DNA from: Heterobilharzia americana
Taxonomy: Eukaryota; Platyhelminthes; Trematoda; Strigeidida; Schistosomatidae
Assembly: GCA_944470555.2 (NCBI GenBank)
Contig: OX104134.1
Span: forward strand, 52,443,890-52,507,889
Length of the DNA stretch: 64,000 nt
Reading direction: 5' to 3'
Shown here piece after piece: positions 13,400 to 27,100 of the stretch. The position numbers and the translations under genes are program-made. The first letter of the stretch is position 1; every line of letters starts with the position of its first letter. Under the pieces are notes generated by a model. That model made no database searches. It was given only the letters and a program-made list of their open reading frames with translations, and had not been told where the DNA came from.

Positions 13400-15198
13400 A
13401 TGAATTCTCAAATGGAGGGAAATCATGAAACTGGAGTATCTATTGGCTTATCATCATCCAATCCTAATGAAAATAGTTTTGAGTCGAACAATGCTATTTC
13501 GTATGCAACAGCATTGAGGAATTCCATTGTGGTCAATAAGAGTTTAAGTTTTATTGAGAAATTTAAAATGGGATCAGTGTTATCTGAGTTGAGTTTAACA
13601 AGCAAATCCCCAGGAAACGAACAATGCATTCAGGAGATACAACAAAATAGGCATCAAAAACGGTCACACAAAACCCACAGAATACTGAGCAGTCTACACT
13701 TTCACGAAGTTTTAATTCACGGGCGGAATCGCAAGATATGTCATTCCCTAACAACTCAAGTCCTAGACAACCCGCATCTTTATTTAAGTCTAAAATTTCT
13801 AATAACAGGAATAAAAAATTATTCCTTTCAAACGAATCGATTAAGGACCCTGAGATGATACAGCCAATAATTGCAAAAACAGTCTCCATCGAGCCAAACA
13901 TACAAAACAAATTCAGGAAATACAACAAATGTAATACGTCATTCAAAAACTACACGTAGTTACAAAGATATTGCACACGTTAGTCTTGAAGCTGCACCAA
14001 AAACTAGCAACTTGCCAAATTCAACTTCGGGCTGTAAAAGTAAAGGATCGCCGATGACCTTGAGGTCTATAAGTAGAGATGAGTCAGGTACCATTAGCAC
14101 TAGTCATCATCATTATGAAAATTATCGTGTATTTGGGGACAATGATCACGCACGTGGTTGGGTGCATAGAGATCCTACCGAATACAGCTATGCAAATTTA
14201 TATGGGCCCTCAGCTGACTACACTGGTTCTTCAACACCGACGATAAAACCCAATACTAGCAAAACTCCTGTTTTCAGTAAACATTACCAACAAAATACCT
14301 CATATTCGAAATGCTGGAATAGTAATGAATTAAATTACTTATCAAAATCTTGCAACTCTGTGTTGCACAATTCACCTAGACAAGGGAATCACTGGAAGGT
14401 AACAGACACAGAAAAAAGTAACAAATTACTAGATGAGTTACATCGAATGTATATTCAGTTTAAAGAAAAAGATAACCAAATCAGGGAACGTGATGCATTT
14501 ATACGATATCTGCAAAGTATCTTGTACAGACGTGATCAATTAATTCAGCAACTCATAAAACAGATACCTGATCCAAACATTCGTCAAGAGTACTTGGATG
14601 AATTAAGTGAGTGGGAGAGATACACAAAAGTTCATTTGCCGAAGTATCATCATCCATATCAACTACAAACAAATCATAGAGCTACAAAACCAAGCGGTAA
14701 GTCAGATACATCAAGTCATAACGTACCAAGAAGGTGTAATACAGAAAGGTCAGCTCCTTGTCATTGTAACAGAAATATGTATTTAAAAGTTAATTCATCC
14801 TCATTTACTAACCAGCATGAAAATTTAACTGGAGATGGGAAAAGCAGTAACATCACAATTATTACTGCGACTCCAAACAATATTCCTAACATTAGTCCTG
14901 TAAGTAGTGAACCATACGGCAGAAATGAAATGTCCTGTTGTAAACTTCAGTATCTTAAGTCAGGCTCAATCATCAATGTTGACGACAGAATTGATCCCAA
15001 TATTCAGAGTGTTAGTAACAGTGGGATAATTGACAAAGAGAGGGAAAATAATGATAAATCATCTACAGTCGGCATGAAGTTACAAATTTTATCCACTTCA
15101 CGCGTTAAACGTCATGCCATTTCTGGTGAATCAGAAAAGTATCTCCCACCCCCTACCAGTCATCTATCGAATTGGCCCAAAATTGAAAAACCTGCACA
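13400..15198 (+). CDS. cGMP-dependent protein kinase, first coding exon (two apparent indels)
   Basis: This exon encodes the N-terminal regulatory part of a PKG, the Ser/Thr kinase activated by cGMP. The chosen start is the ATG at 13400 (MNSQMEGNHE). Its product is Ser/Asn-rich and probably disordered for roughly 340 codons. A coiled coil follows at about 14423-14632 (LLDELHRMYIQFKEKDNQIR and on through RRDQLIQQLIKQIPD), in the position of the PKG dimerisation zipper. KRHAISGES at about 15107-15133 matches the autoinhibitory motif of PKG I beta (KRQAISAEP). The frame moves near 13656-13660 and returns near 13875-13879, both at CAAAAAC runs. In the original frame TGA (13856) and TAA (13868) would truncate the product, while the intermediate frame stays open and is similarly Ser/Asn-rich. 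The exon ends at a consensus donor, CACA|GTAAGT, in phase 2. The extension is far longer than in mammalian PKG I, where the zipper is at the very N-terminus. Confidence 0.87.
14423..14632 (+). other. Coiled-coil dimerisation segment within PKG exon 1
   Basis: About 70 codons rich in Leu, Ile, Glu, Lys and Gln with heptad-like hydrophobic spacing, running LLDELHRM through RYLQSILYRRDQLIQQLIKQ to EYLDELSEWERY. PKG homodimers form through such an N-terminal zipper, which also binds anchoring proteins (family knowledge). That this segment is the zipper is inferred from its position ahead of the autoinhibitory motif. Confidence 0.75.
15101..15133 (+). other. PKG autoinhibitory (pseudosubstrate-like) motif
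   Basis: The codons read RVKRHAISGES. The core KR-x-AIS-x-E matches KRQAISAEP of PKG I beta, which blocks the kinase active site until cGMP binds. The position between the coiled coil and the first cyclic-nucleotide-binding domain is the expected one. This is the strongest evidence that exon 1 belongs to the same gene as the exon at 57968. Confidence 0.85.
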
Positions 15199-15203
15199 GT
15201 AAG

Positions 15204-18200
15204 TATAATTATTTTTAAATATAATATCTATCTTTAAATGTGTAAATATGAGATAACAACAATTGCTGTGATCACATTCTGTGGTTGTACTCAAAATAAT
15301 GCCTTCACTGAAAACTGATTGTCTACAAACCTCCTATGAAAATAAATAATATCCATAAAGATGGGTGCAAAAATCTGGTTAAATGAAAGATCTTTTCAGG
15401 GTCGATAAACGAGAATTTGTAGCTTTTTCAACCTTGAAGCCATCATTTTCATGCCTCTAAACGAAATTGAGAGGTTACTGCTAGACCATAGGTAAAGCAC
15501 TGAAATGATTAGGTAGCGAAAATAGTTCATGGGGACAATAAACTTAAAACATTCCAGCAAACATTTACCGACGAATCAAATTTCAGTAAAATGGTATATA
15601 TAGTAATAGAGGAAACAATATCTTTACTCTTATGGGAACAACTGTCTGGATTATAGGAAGACAGAATTGCTGATAAATGTAAAATGAAGTCAGATTATAG
15701 GGAAGTGTGGTAAAACTTATCACTTTTTGAATATAATTTGTGTACTTTTTTTGTAAAGTACCAAAACATCATATCCAGATGAAAATCGGCAAGAATAAAG
15801 CATTGTATTGTTTGAAACGACGTTTTAAAAAATTGTTTGTCAGAAGTTTTGCATTTCCTATAGAAGATGAATTCAACTTTAAATATTTTATTATCACATA
15901 TTATTCCCTTTTTTTGAACACGTAACGTACACAATAGACAAACTCTTTAATAGAAGATATAAATACTATATGGAAACGAAACTTTTGTTTATCAAGGCTT
16001 TTGCAGATTACAGGAATATGATATTTTTTCAGAAGTAGGCATTCGTCACAAAAAAACTAGCGAAAATCACGGGTCACTTTCATTTCTGAAATTCTATACA
16101 CACAATGCATTTATGATACCATTTCAACAAAGAACATTGAGGTTAGAAGCTGCTAAAGTAGGTCAGTCAACATAAATTGTTAAAATGCGTTTACATTTGT
16201 GGTGACTACGAAGAGAAATTTAGGTCACAAATTTAGTCAAGTGAATCTGTATTCATCACACTGTATGCTGTTTCTATATTACTAAATGTTGATTGTTGAT
16301 TTTAGGCTACATAAACAGTGAAGTTTTAATGTTGAGAAATGATTAGATGATGAATGGTTCTTTTATTGGACAATTTAGCAATGTTTTAGTACTTCCCAAT
16401 AGATAACCGTTAATTCTTATTATAACCTGAGTATTTTCAACGAGTTTGTTTGTATCGGTGACTCATTTTATGTATTCACTCACATCATTTAGGCACTATT
16501 CTTTCTGTCAGTTTATTCAGATATGGACATTACGTCCTGTCTGGAGCAATAAATTTGTCACTTATTTCAGGGAAAAATCCGTTTCAAACCTACTCGATGA
16601 TTAATGTTGTAACAAAGGAGATAAATACATTCGATTACATTGAGAGACTAAATTTTGTCTGACATCCCAGAGGATTTCAGTTTTAATTCAAAATAATAAT
16701 TTATGACAATTTAACTTCAAAAATGGTATAAGGTTTTCGATTTCCAGGGTAAGATAGATAGTCTTATTGGTTGAAAGATATAAGTTAGCAGTTGTAATAA
16801 TACTTTTATTAAAATCATAGAAGGGGATTTACCTTTTGGTTTGCCTAACGTAAAGCTTTCACGCCCATACCTACTGCATTGTGCGAACCGACTGTTTGCT
16901 AACAAGTCGCATGAATTTCCATCCTAACGGGTGATAGAAACATGGAAAAGAATACAACAGATAAATTGTAGAGTAATAAATCCTCTTAGCATTCCAAGCC
17001 TTACGATTGATATTTGACCAAGGTGCTGTAAACTAACTTTGTGATTCAGTAAAGACTACTAAATAGGAGGAAAAACGCTGATATCTTTGTACAAAATAGT
17101 CTGACTATAGAATTCTGTGCAAATTTATTTAAATTAAAATAAAAGCTTTCCGGTTGTTTAATTTTTCTATTCTAAGTGAAAAAGATAACTGTCACTGTGA
17201 AAACCACGCTATCATATTTCAAGTCAAGAAATATATTTTTCTGCGAGTAAAAACTGCTCCACCTCAGGAATGAATTCCAGTCTAACGTATGAAGTAAAGA
17301 GTGGCTCATAAACTACATCTTTAGATTACATAAGTATGTAAGAATGTCGATCATGAATGGATGAAGTTTTAGCAATGAAAAACATTCTACCTAAAAATGA
17401 AATCAGCCAAAATGGCGACATAAACAAGTATTCCTACAGTGATTTTGTTCTAACTAGGAATTCGAATTACATATGTCTGTTGTAGGTTAATTTCAGCTTA
17501 TTTGGTAAAATTTGAAAGGAGAGACATTGACCAATTCAAGCACAAATTTGTGTCTACCAGTCTTTATTATTTAAGAAAAAGCAGAAGGTAACAGCTGTTC
17601 CATTTTAAATATAAAATGTATCTTTACCATAATACCTGATCAACTTAATCTAGTCAAAGAAAGACTTTACTATGATAAGTTCTCTGTTGACCGTTCCTTG
17701 TTGGACAAAAAACTAGAAACGTTGCTGTTGATTCGATATTTTAAAAATTTACATTTTCATCAATTTATTGGTTACTAAACTTTTAAGTTATATTTTTGAA
17801 TCACTGTGGTCAATGTTTGCTGTAAATTGACCAGTGAATAGGAATATTTAAAGTACTAGTCAATGAAATCAATAGACGATGCCTCCACTGATTTCAAGAA
17901 AACAGAAATGCAATTCACTAAGCACGCAGTGCAAATTCACTGATTGATATGCTCTCTAATATTGTCCTTATCCACACATCACCTACATTGATACAGCTAG
18001 CTTAAATGTGTTATCAAATATTCATATCTTCAGTATTCATTACGGCTAAACTTTTCATCACTCTGAGACATGAAACATATTAAGAATAAGTAATCTCATA
18101 TACAGAAAAAAATAACAATAAGTTTTAAAACTTTTTTGGTTAGTTCTTATATTTAAGAGTTTATTGTAAAAAGATGAAGATAGACTAACTACTAAAAAAA

Positions 18201-19036
18201 GCAAAATAGGATAAGTTCCTGAAACAAATGTTTTGCTGAAACCCCAAGTATGTGCTAACTTTGTAGCCGTTTATTGTTTCCTTCTAAATAAAAACCACCA
18301 ACAGACAATGATATAATTTTCAGAATTCTTCCATAAATTGGATTGAAACTTAGAGGTGGCTCGTGATTCCTGTTCAGACTGTTTAGAACTGCTAATGAAA
18401 CCATCTAGATAGGCTTTTTTAGATAGGCAAAAAGACACTAATTAGTTATCTGATATTAACCAATGCAACTGTCACCGAATCAAATATTGTTTATTGCAAA
18501 TACTCTTTTCAGTTATCAGAAGATATATGTGAATCTTCAAGACATTTGATTTATTTTGTAGAAGCTTTCGAATTTGACAGTCTGAAAACAGTTAAGCATG
18601 ATGTACTTGTCTTAGGTTTAGACAGCATAATAGTAAAAATGGTATTATTCTAATGAATGATGTTGCAGTATTCATGTTGACCGTCAAAATAAGATTGCAC
18701 TTTTTTACGACTTGCGAAATAGTGGTGCCAAGCGTTATAGTTCATTCGTTACAGTTTAATTAGCGTGTCTAAACAACAAGTAATATTATCAATCTCATGA
18801 CATAAAATACACTCCATGTTTCATTTATACTTATAGCATTGACACTGAGACATCAGTCACTATAAAAGAGCAATGGATCCCAGGTAAAATCTAAACCCTA
18901 AGTTGTGTGACCTCAAATCACTTTGCTTAAATTCACCACTATAGTTGAGTAACCAAGTTAGGAGTTCGATTAGTGAATTAAAAGACCTCATAAAGACATT
19001 CATAACGAACGTTCAAAGGTGAAATTAGGCATCAAA
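15204..19036. other. Intron sequence, no gene recognised
   Basis: Unique-looking AT-rich DNA between PKG exon 1 and copy B. Open frames stay below 80 codons and show no domain. No repeat family was recognised by eye. Confidence 0.5.
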
Positions 19037-21156
19037 GAAACATTTGTTCAAGAATTATTCTCCGACTTAGGTCGCCCTTCTTTGAAAGTTTGACAAGGTA
19101 GCCCTTCTTCCAATCAACCAGCAGGTACCTTACTTGCCTTCCTTCAAAACCATCTGCAGTCATGGTGCGAGCATATCCTCCGTTGTCTCTGCGTCTGTTT
19201 TCAGTGTTTCTGGAGGAATGAATTCCATCTGATCCTGTTGATTTCCCGAATTTCAGCAACTTTACGCCGTTCAGAACTTCACTTTGACTTTTGTCGGAGG
19301 TCTTGTCTTCACTGGTATTTCTGTGTGGCTGGGCTGCTGGTGGTATTTCTGGACGATTTGAAAGTAATGGTGGTGGTCGATACAGTGGTTTTCTGAAGTG
19401 GTCAGCCGATTGTTTCCGTTGTTTCTCCTCTTTGATAACAAGCCTTCCTTCACTATCTTTCATTGGTTTCATGTGCGTTGATCTCTTCCGTCGCAGACAG
19501 TAACCTGGTTATTTGATATCACGTTGTCAGGTCTCCGTGTCTACTACCGGCAGCCTGTTCTGCTTCACTTGTCAGTGTGTCGTAGAAGTGTCTGTTATCT
19601 TTGCCCCCACTCTTCTTCACTTCTTTCTCCAGTGTAGTGTTTTACACGTTGTACTCAGTTCCTCTTTTCGATGTGCATCCTTGCACTGCACTGCACTGCA
19701 CTGCACTGCACTGCACTGCACTGCACTGCACTGCACTGCATTGCACTGCTCTGGTTTATCTTCTGCTTCACTATCTTCCTCTTGCTGCTCCATCAGCTTC
19801 CATGTATCCATCGACATCCATTCCTTTTCGTATTTCTTCTTCCTTCCTTACACGCTTATGCAGGTCTCCTTCCACACACAGTTCCAGTGTTCTTCCAAGC
19901 AGGTATCTTCAGAGATGTTGCTCAATGTCTCCCACGCCTTCGTCATGGCTGAGTGACGTGAAGATGTCCTTTGTACTTCAATCCTTTAGTTCAGCTTCTG
20001 TTCTGAGTCTTCAACTTGAACTCTGGTCATCTATCACCAGTTTCTTGTAGGCCTTCAATTTGATTTTGAAGGTAGGTTCCTTGCACTAGATAGATAGTGA
20101 GTGGTGTGAACCTACAACTGCTCCCCTTCTGCATCTGATCTTGTGTCCAGTAGGCTGCGTCTCCACTTTCTCCACATTGAGATTAAGTCGATCTAATTTC
20201 TAGTGTAGCGTGTCCATCTGGTGTCTGGTGAAATCAACTCCATGTCACTGCCTTGTGAATATCCTTGTGTTTGTACACACTGTCTCACCTCCAATCGCCA
20301 AATCGTTGAATGTGAAGAAGTCTGAAAACACTTCTCTATTCTCATTCATCATTTCACCGAGTGCTTCTCGTCCCATGACTGCTTCTCCTCCTGTGTTGAC
20401 CACTCCCAGTTTGGCATGTATATCGCCACATCCATTACAATTTTGATGTCGCCAACAGGTGTGCGGTCTTGTCCAGTACTGATTACAGTTGTCTGTGGAA
20501 TATTTCCTTCTTCTCTTGATCCGCATTATTTGTAGATGCGTAGCTTAGTGTGACGTAGCATTGTGTGGTTGTGACTTCTCTTCCTTTTGAGTTGAATCTT
20601 GCTGTCATGATCCTGATGTTGCAGGAGAAGATTATTTCCCACTGAATGAGAGCCTTCGATGCTGTTGGAGAGATGATGATTGCCACTGCAAAACTCAGTG
20701 TGCTCTAGGTTGTTGTCTGTGTGACAATATCGGAGTAGATTATTGACTCTCCTCCCCAGTTGACAGTTTGGAGAGTCCACTTCCATTCCATCTTCAGATT
20801 CCTTGCAGATTCCTAGCACTTCTATTCTGTGCCGTGTCTTCTCATCTCCTTTGCAATCAGGGCAAACCTTGCTAGGTTCAAACATGGTGCAGACATTCCA
20901 TGTCCCCATTCTTATTTTAGTTTTCATCGAGAGAAGAGAAGACACACCGGTTAATTGGCTTCCTGAAGGATTTCCCCAACTGGCGTATTTTCCTCTCTGA
21001 TTCCAGCGGGGAATTTGTTTGTTTTTATGTTTTATATTATTTCTGTGCTTTGAAGTTTCTTTAGCGAATGGATTTGTTTTCCGGGTTAGGGTTGCCAGCT
21101 CTATGCCCAACCTTCCCTGTTTATCTGGGCTTAGGATCGGCTTGTAACTAGTGAGG
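19037..21156 (-). mobile_element. RTE/SR2-like degenerate LINE, copy B (3'-truncated)
   Basis: Read on the minus strand, it begins at CCTCACTAGTTACAAGCCG (near 21156), a shortened form of the family's 5' end. It continues through the MKTKIRMGTWNVCTM endonuclease remnant (near 20900) and the same scrambled frames as copies A, C and E. Near its 3' limit, KKGDLS joins directly to RRIILEQM, where copy D has KKGDLS, about 20 residues and then GRIILERL. Similarity is lost just after that. The rest of the reverse transcriptase and the natural tail are absent, so this copy is truncated at the 3' end, the opposite of the usual LINE 5' truncation. No target-site duplication was found. Confidence 0.88.
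19682..19750 (-). repeat. Expanded 5-bp tandem repeat (TGCAC)n in copy B
   Basis: About 14 units of TGCAC (with one TTGCA variant), against about seven to eight at the corresponding place in copies A and C. This is a clear length difference between otherwise nearly identical element copies. Confidence 0.92.
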
Positions 21157-24100
21157 TAATGGATTTTTCTCAGTTTTCTGTAGGAATTCCTCAATCCGTT
21201 TTCTATATTCGTTGTTTTACTTTATTTATATTGGTCAGTAACCAGAAAGAATTAAACATGAGCGTGCTCAATTCTCTTATTGTTGCATTTAGCGTTGAAA
21301 TGAATCATTTTATAAAGATGGTTAGCAGTGGGATCAAGGACACGCATCTTGTCTTATTTTGAACTCGTCAGCGGGATGTACCAGCCTCGCGGTGAGGATT
21401 GTTGTTTTTAAAGAGACACAAACCGAGAACCGATTGCTTAAAACATTAGAGGTTATTCACTAGGGCACCAAGTCACAACATCTAATTTTTGTGTGACGGA
21501 ATTGGTTTTTATGTTTTTATATTTATTTGTACGTTGTTTATTGGACTGCATCGGTCGGTTTCTATTGGCATATAGGGCTTCTGCTTGGATGCGTTTATTT
21601 CGTTTTTCGTTTCAATTTTATATTAATGAGTTTATTTAAGAACTACTCACTTGTTTAATTGTTTCAGTTGGTACTAAATCCTAGTTTGTATGCACTCACA
21701 CTTCATGTACACTTTCTTCACTGTGCAGGATATTTCTTATATATAACGTGACAAATATACAGTCATACCATTAAATCACTGAAAGATAAAAAACATTTTT
21801 ATGCATATGATAAACTGTAGAGTTATGAGTTATATCGTGTATAACAAAAGCACCTATGATTATGATTACAAAATTCAGGCAGTAATAATTTGACATCCTT
21901 TAACTGAATATTTTTTATCTTGAGTATGGAAATGTTGATGAGGGAACAAAATTGGATGGAATTTTACAGAAGAGGTTAAAGGTCCTGTGTTAATCAAACG
22001 TTGTAAAAAATATGTATTTACAGGGTATGATGAAGAGGTTTTGCAAATGAGTTTTGTGAATTGGTGATATTTAATTCTGTTAGTCTGAATTTTGAGTTAT
22101 TTGATTTCTTTAGTTGCGTGTACGCATATTCTGTTTACGTGAGGATTTGAAACGTTTGCCTATGATTGCATTTTTATTCCGTCTTTTTAACTAAAAACAG
22201 TCTGAATGAAGAATTTTCTTTCCAATAAATTCTCACCATATTCTACAAGTACCAAAATTACAGTTATATAGCGTTAAAGATGTCAAGTTTGAGGCGAATA
22301 CATTTCCAAAGAGTAATCAAAGTTGGGGACTGTAAGGAAGTTGGTTTTCCGTCTTACATTTATCAGTTTTAAGATGACATGTACACATTTGAAGAGTATG
22401 GTGATAAAAGAGAAATAACAAATAAGAAAGATAAAAGTAGCCTTTAGTTTACTGAGAAGGGGGAATAGCGTTTGCACATTTTCCTTATGAATGCAAAGTT
22501 CGGTTTTAATCACTCTTATTGTGGTACCTCATTTGTGTTGGGTAGGGTAGTGGGGAGCTACTCGCAATGTTGTTTTTGGTACGCGATGTATGACAGTAAA
22601 AACTGCGCTAGCAACTATGTACTGTCCTGTGTTTACTAGGTGCGCTAAGGTAGAAGCATGAACTACTTTCACCTGGTCTTTCCTACAACAAACCACTAGG
22701 TGCTGCTAATCCCCGAGACACAGCTGCTCATTCGTACACCTGTGCAACTTGCTAGAATGATTTTTAGGCTTTTCAGCTCTTTTTTCATTTTGTTTTTGGT
22801 TCTTGAGGAAAGCCAGTAGATAAGATTCATCATTCTGATAAAGGAGATTCAGTTGCAAAAATTTACTAAAAATCCTTTGAATGCAGCTTTTCATGAGTAG
22901 ATCCATGAACAGAAACATTATTTGTTTTATAAAGTCATTCTGAGTAGCCAAATCTATACTGGAGTGAGTCACATAGAAAGCATATATTTTTTATTGGTAG
23001 ACCATTTATAGGAGAGATGGAGCATCGAGGTAAGTGGAATAAAGTTGCAATAGTTGAAGGAATCCTAAGAAACTTTGTGATACAGACTTATTCTTGAGTT
23101 AAGATTTTATCTATTTTAACTTAAGTGAACTGGTCGTGTGATATAATGCGCTAATCTAATCTGAACCGAAGCCGTAGCGAAATCAACTGCCTTAAGGTCA
23201 ACAGCCTGATAACACCGGTTTCAAATGTGATTCACTTTTCACACACAAAGAGGACATATGAAACTTAAAGTGGAAAGTAGCCGGAAGAGTTTTAACCGAG
23301 TGAAGAATGCTTACAATGCAAATGGTAGTGACAAAGTGCTATTAATGTTTCAGGGACTGAGGTGAATGCCGTGTGGAAAGGAACGTAACAAAACATTTTA
23401 AAAACTTACTACTGTAGCAATCGAATGAATACTACGTAACGTAGGACATTTGAAAAAGGCTAGGGAAACAAAGGACTTTGTCAAAATATTTCAAAACAAA
23501 TCATTCCAAGGTTGGGTCAAACAGGAAGCCACTAAAATATATTTAGTGATATATGATAAAGAATTATAAATAACTTGTTTTCACCACCAATGCACATTAT
23601 TATGTTACTGTGAAATCTCTTGTTATTTTTGTGTTTTTTACTCAAACACTATGGATGTTACTGAGTAATTTTTCGACATGTCCGTCTCTTTTTGCATGAA
23701 GTGCAATTGTCACCATAACAGCTGTTATGCTAATGAATGTGCATACATAAAGCATAGTCTTCCGTCGTAGGGTTTTGTGTCTAGAATGGTTTATTTGTAG
23801 ATTAGAAAGGTGTGCTGTTTTAAAAGCTCCCTGGAGAACGTTACGAGATCACTACATAAAGCCTTCCTGAGATAATATTTGCTTTAAAGGCTTGTATATT
23901 TCTTTTCCTCAGAAATGGTTGTTACTTTCAGTTTTGACTAGTCCTCGTTATATACTTTCATCGGTATGCAATGCTACTAAAATGGTTATGCATGGTATTT
24001 AGTTCCGTTTCCTTGGTGTCGGTCATGAGTTAATTATTTTGAAATAATGCGTACACTTCGTTAGATGTCGTTTATCTTTGACAGCATAGTAACCAACGGA

Positions 24101-27100
24101 AGTTGACTTTGTTTTTATACTGTAATTTACTTCTCCATCTTTTTTTAACAAGTGAAACAAATAGAAGGGAGGCACGGCTGTCCCTGTCAAAACTGATTAT
24201 CAGCTGAAACATTAAATTTTAATGGACAGTATTTATATCATTTTCATTTTGATAGTTATAAAAGTATCATTAATGAGCTTATACATCTTCTGACCATTTT
24301 CCTCAAGTCGAAAGATAGTTAGTCTGATTAAGTAAGCTGTTAAGACTGAAAAATGATCACTACCACACTTTCATTGTTCCCTTAGCTGTCAAATAAGTAT
24401 TTCTGGTGTACTGATATCATTTAGGAAATGATACTTCCTGTTTAACTAGAAGTGAAATTAGTTCTTGATTGTACACACAGTCGTCGATAAATGTGACGTT
24501 TCTCTGATGAGGTACATACACCAATATGAAAGAATGTTTCAGTATTTTTAAGTTCTACGACTTTCTTCAAAATGTAGAAAATGCTTTTTTTTCCTGAGTA
24601 ATCTATCACAGCTGTTTACGTATATAATTCTTCTTCGAATGTATATATTAGCTAATATATTCGCTTTATTTATTCATTGTTGAATATTTTGGACTTGATT
24701 TGAAGATACGTTGATGCAATACTATTTTCTACATTTAGGCCTTTTTAAGAATAGACTTACCTATGGGTCAGGATATTAAAAAGAAGCTCTCTTGTGGGAA
24801 TATGGTTACTCCATACAAGTACTCTTGTTTTAAATCATATCATACAAAAACCGGTTAGCTAGGACATTTTTCTAAGACTGCTTTATGTATCCTTGTTATG
24901 ATCATTTAAGTTGGTTTGAGAAAAGATGTCTACAGAAAAACAGGCAATATGTAGAATGCCGATGATGAAACAATTATTGACTGTTCACAGTAATAAATAT
25001 TTGAAAGTAAATGTGTGGTCAACTTACTGCAGAATACCAAAGTCATAGGAGATGTTTAACTTTATTTAGATAGAATTAAGTGTACAACTTTTTACAAATG
25101 ATTCCCACAAAAATTCATATGGACCTGTCCTCTGTGCATTATGTGGACTGTCAGTTTAACAAATCCATTTTAAATACGGCAACAATCTGTCAAGCCTGAT
25201 GGGACATTCTGACGTTTTTGTTTTCGGTTTACGATATGACATATCGTTAGGAAGAGAAGTAATGCAAAGAGGGGAGAATTGATTAAACTGCTAGGCCTGT
25301 ATTCACGGGCTTTCTATATCTAATTTATAAAAGCCTGGTCACCGCATACCTCAGTTTGTTCTGCCACATAACTTTTAGTTTTGCTTTCCTTCCTAAGACT
25401 AGTATTTACTATTAAGGTTCATATCCACAAGACGACGTCAGTAAAATGCATAAGCACTACTCTATATATATTTAGGGTTAAACACAACTTCCAATCATAT
25501 TTTTTCAAAAGTTCTGGAAGTAATGCATCTAGAATGCATTCAAACACAGGAATCGATGACAGTTTTACAATTCAAAACCATAACTGTATGACTGGAATAA
25601 GCTTATTCGCTTCATTGGTTGTCACTGCAAGTGTTCTGCTCAAGTGGCAGGCAGGCTATTTTTCCGTGTCAACCTCAACTTCTTGCACTCATTATTCTTT
25701 GCAGCTTTGTCCGGTAGTTTTCCAAAATTTGATTTAAGAAACAATGATTCCTACCATAATGTTAGCCTAAGTTGGATACTATTTAAATATTTTGATCATA
25801 CTACCTAAATTCCGTCTTTTTATAGGTTGACGCTGGGTGATGATGATTGAAGGTGAAATGAAAATTCCAACTGCTGCACGATTCCAGTCATCCACACAAT
25901 GGCTATCTCTGATAGTCAAACTGACAATTTTATGGGCGTTTTTGCTGAGTTACCTCCTGGTAATAATAGTCATAAGAAAATATATCAAAAGGTTTAACTC
26001 TGATGCTCTTTATTCTCAAAATAAAAAACTGATTCGAATCTTTGAGGAAAGAGTAAAAGATTAATGTTTTCTTCTGCCGTACAGAAAATAAGCCCAGCAT
26101 GAGTCGTTTTGGACTGAAAATTGAGGTCATTGTTTCAGGTATGAGTACATCGTTTTTAATAAAAACATTTTTAGATGGGCACAAATTGGAAACAAACGTG
26201 AAGTAGAACTAATTAAGTCAGTTTGCAAATTTCCTTTGAACTACCGTCATGAAAGTTATGCACACTTGACTATGTAAGTTCATATCATGCAAACAGAGAT
26301 ATGACTATGTAACAAACTAGTACGGTGAATAATCAAGATGGAAGGTGCTTTTTGTGGACCAGGTTGGAATTAAATTGACTGAAGCGGTGATAAAATTCAG
26401 GTGAAAACCATATGAATTGAAGTTTATTTAGGTTATTTTGAGTAAAAAATTTAGTAATCAGTCAAGATATGGTAACTCATATCAGCTCAATTCATTTAAT
26501 GAATTTATTCGCGAATACGTTTTATTACTGAGCTTATTTGAGTGTTTTCCCTGCAGTGAAACCCAAATATTAGCATAGGGTGCTTAAATATAGGAGTAAG
26601 CGGCTGCCTGTCTAAACTACATTCATATTTACTTCTGTAAATACAACCGAATGACGATTAGCATTTAAACGTTTCAACAGACTGGATTTAACTTTTATCA
26701 GGTGAATGAGTAAGTTGCATACTCTCAACCGATTTAGATCACTTGACTGAGTCTGCTTGCTGTTCATTTGCTTAACGCTCAAAGTAATATTTTATCTTTA
26801 TGCCACCAATTTTTCTAAAAACATCTTCGGATCACCTAATAAAATCTTGGACGAAATTTGAAGAGAGATTTTATTCAATCGTTTTTCCTCGATTGTACAA
26901 ACAACATCTATGTACACGACCGTAGCGTTCAATCATAACTAAGAAGCTTTTATTTTTATACAAAAAACATAAGATACAGTCTGTTACAAAAATGTATCAA
27001 TTTTCATTTTATAGTTTTACTTGATTCATCCAAACGGCGGTAATATATTAAGCGTACTGAAATAAATGAAAATAAATAAATAAAAATACATAAGATAAAA

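Noticed and set aside
13423..13946. Minus-strand open frames opposite PKG exon 1
   Set aside because: They mirror the coding exon and show no motif of their own.
13871..15202. A separate 443-codon gene starting at TTG 13871 and ending at TAA 15202
   Set aside because: TTG is an unlikely start here, and the TAA lies within the GTAAGT splice donor. The frame is better read as part of PKG exon 1.
25381..26064. Two neighbouring open frames of 118 and 75 codons in the PKG intron
   Set aside because: They use different frames, have no domain and lack plausible linking splice sites. Translated hydrophobic stretches are common in AT-rich DNA.
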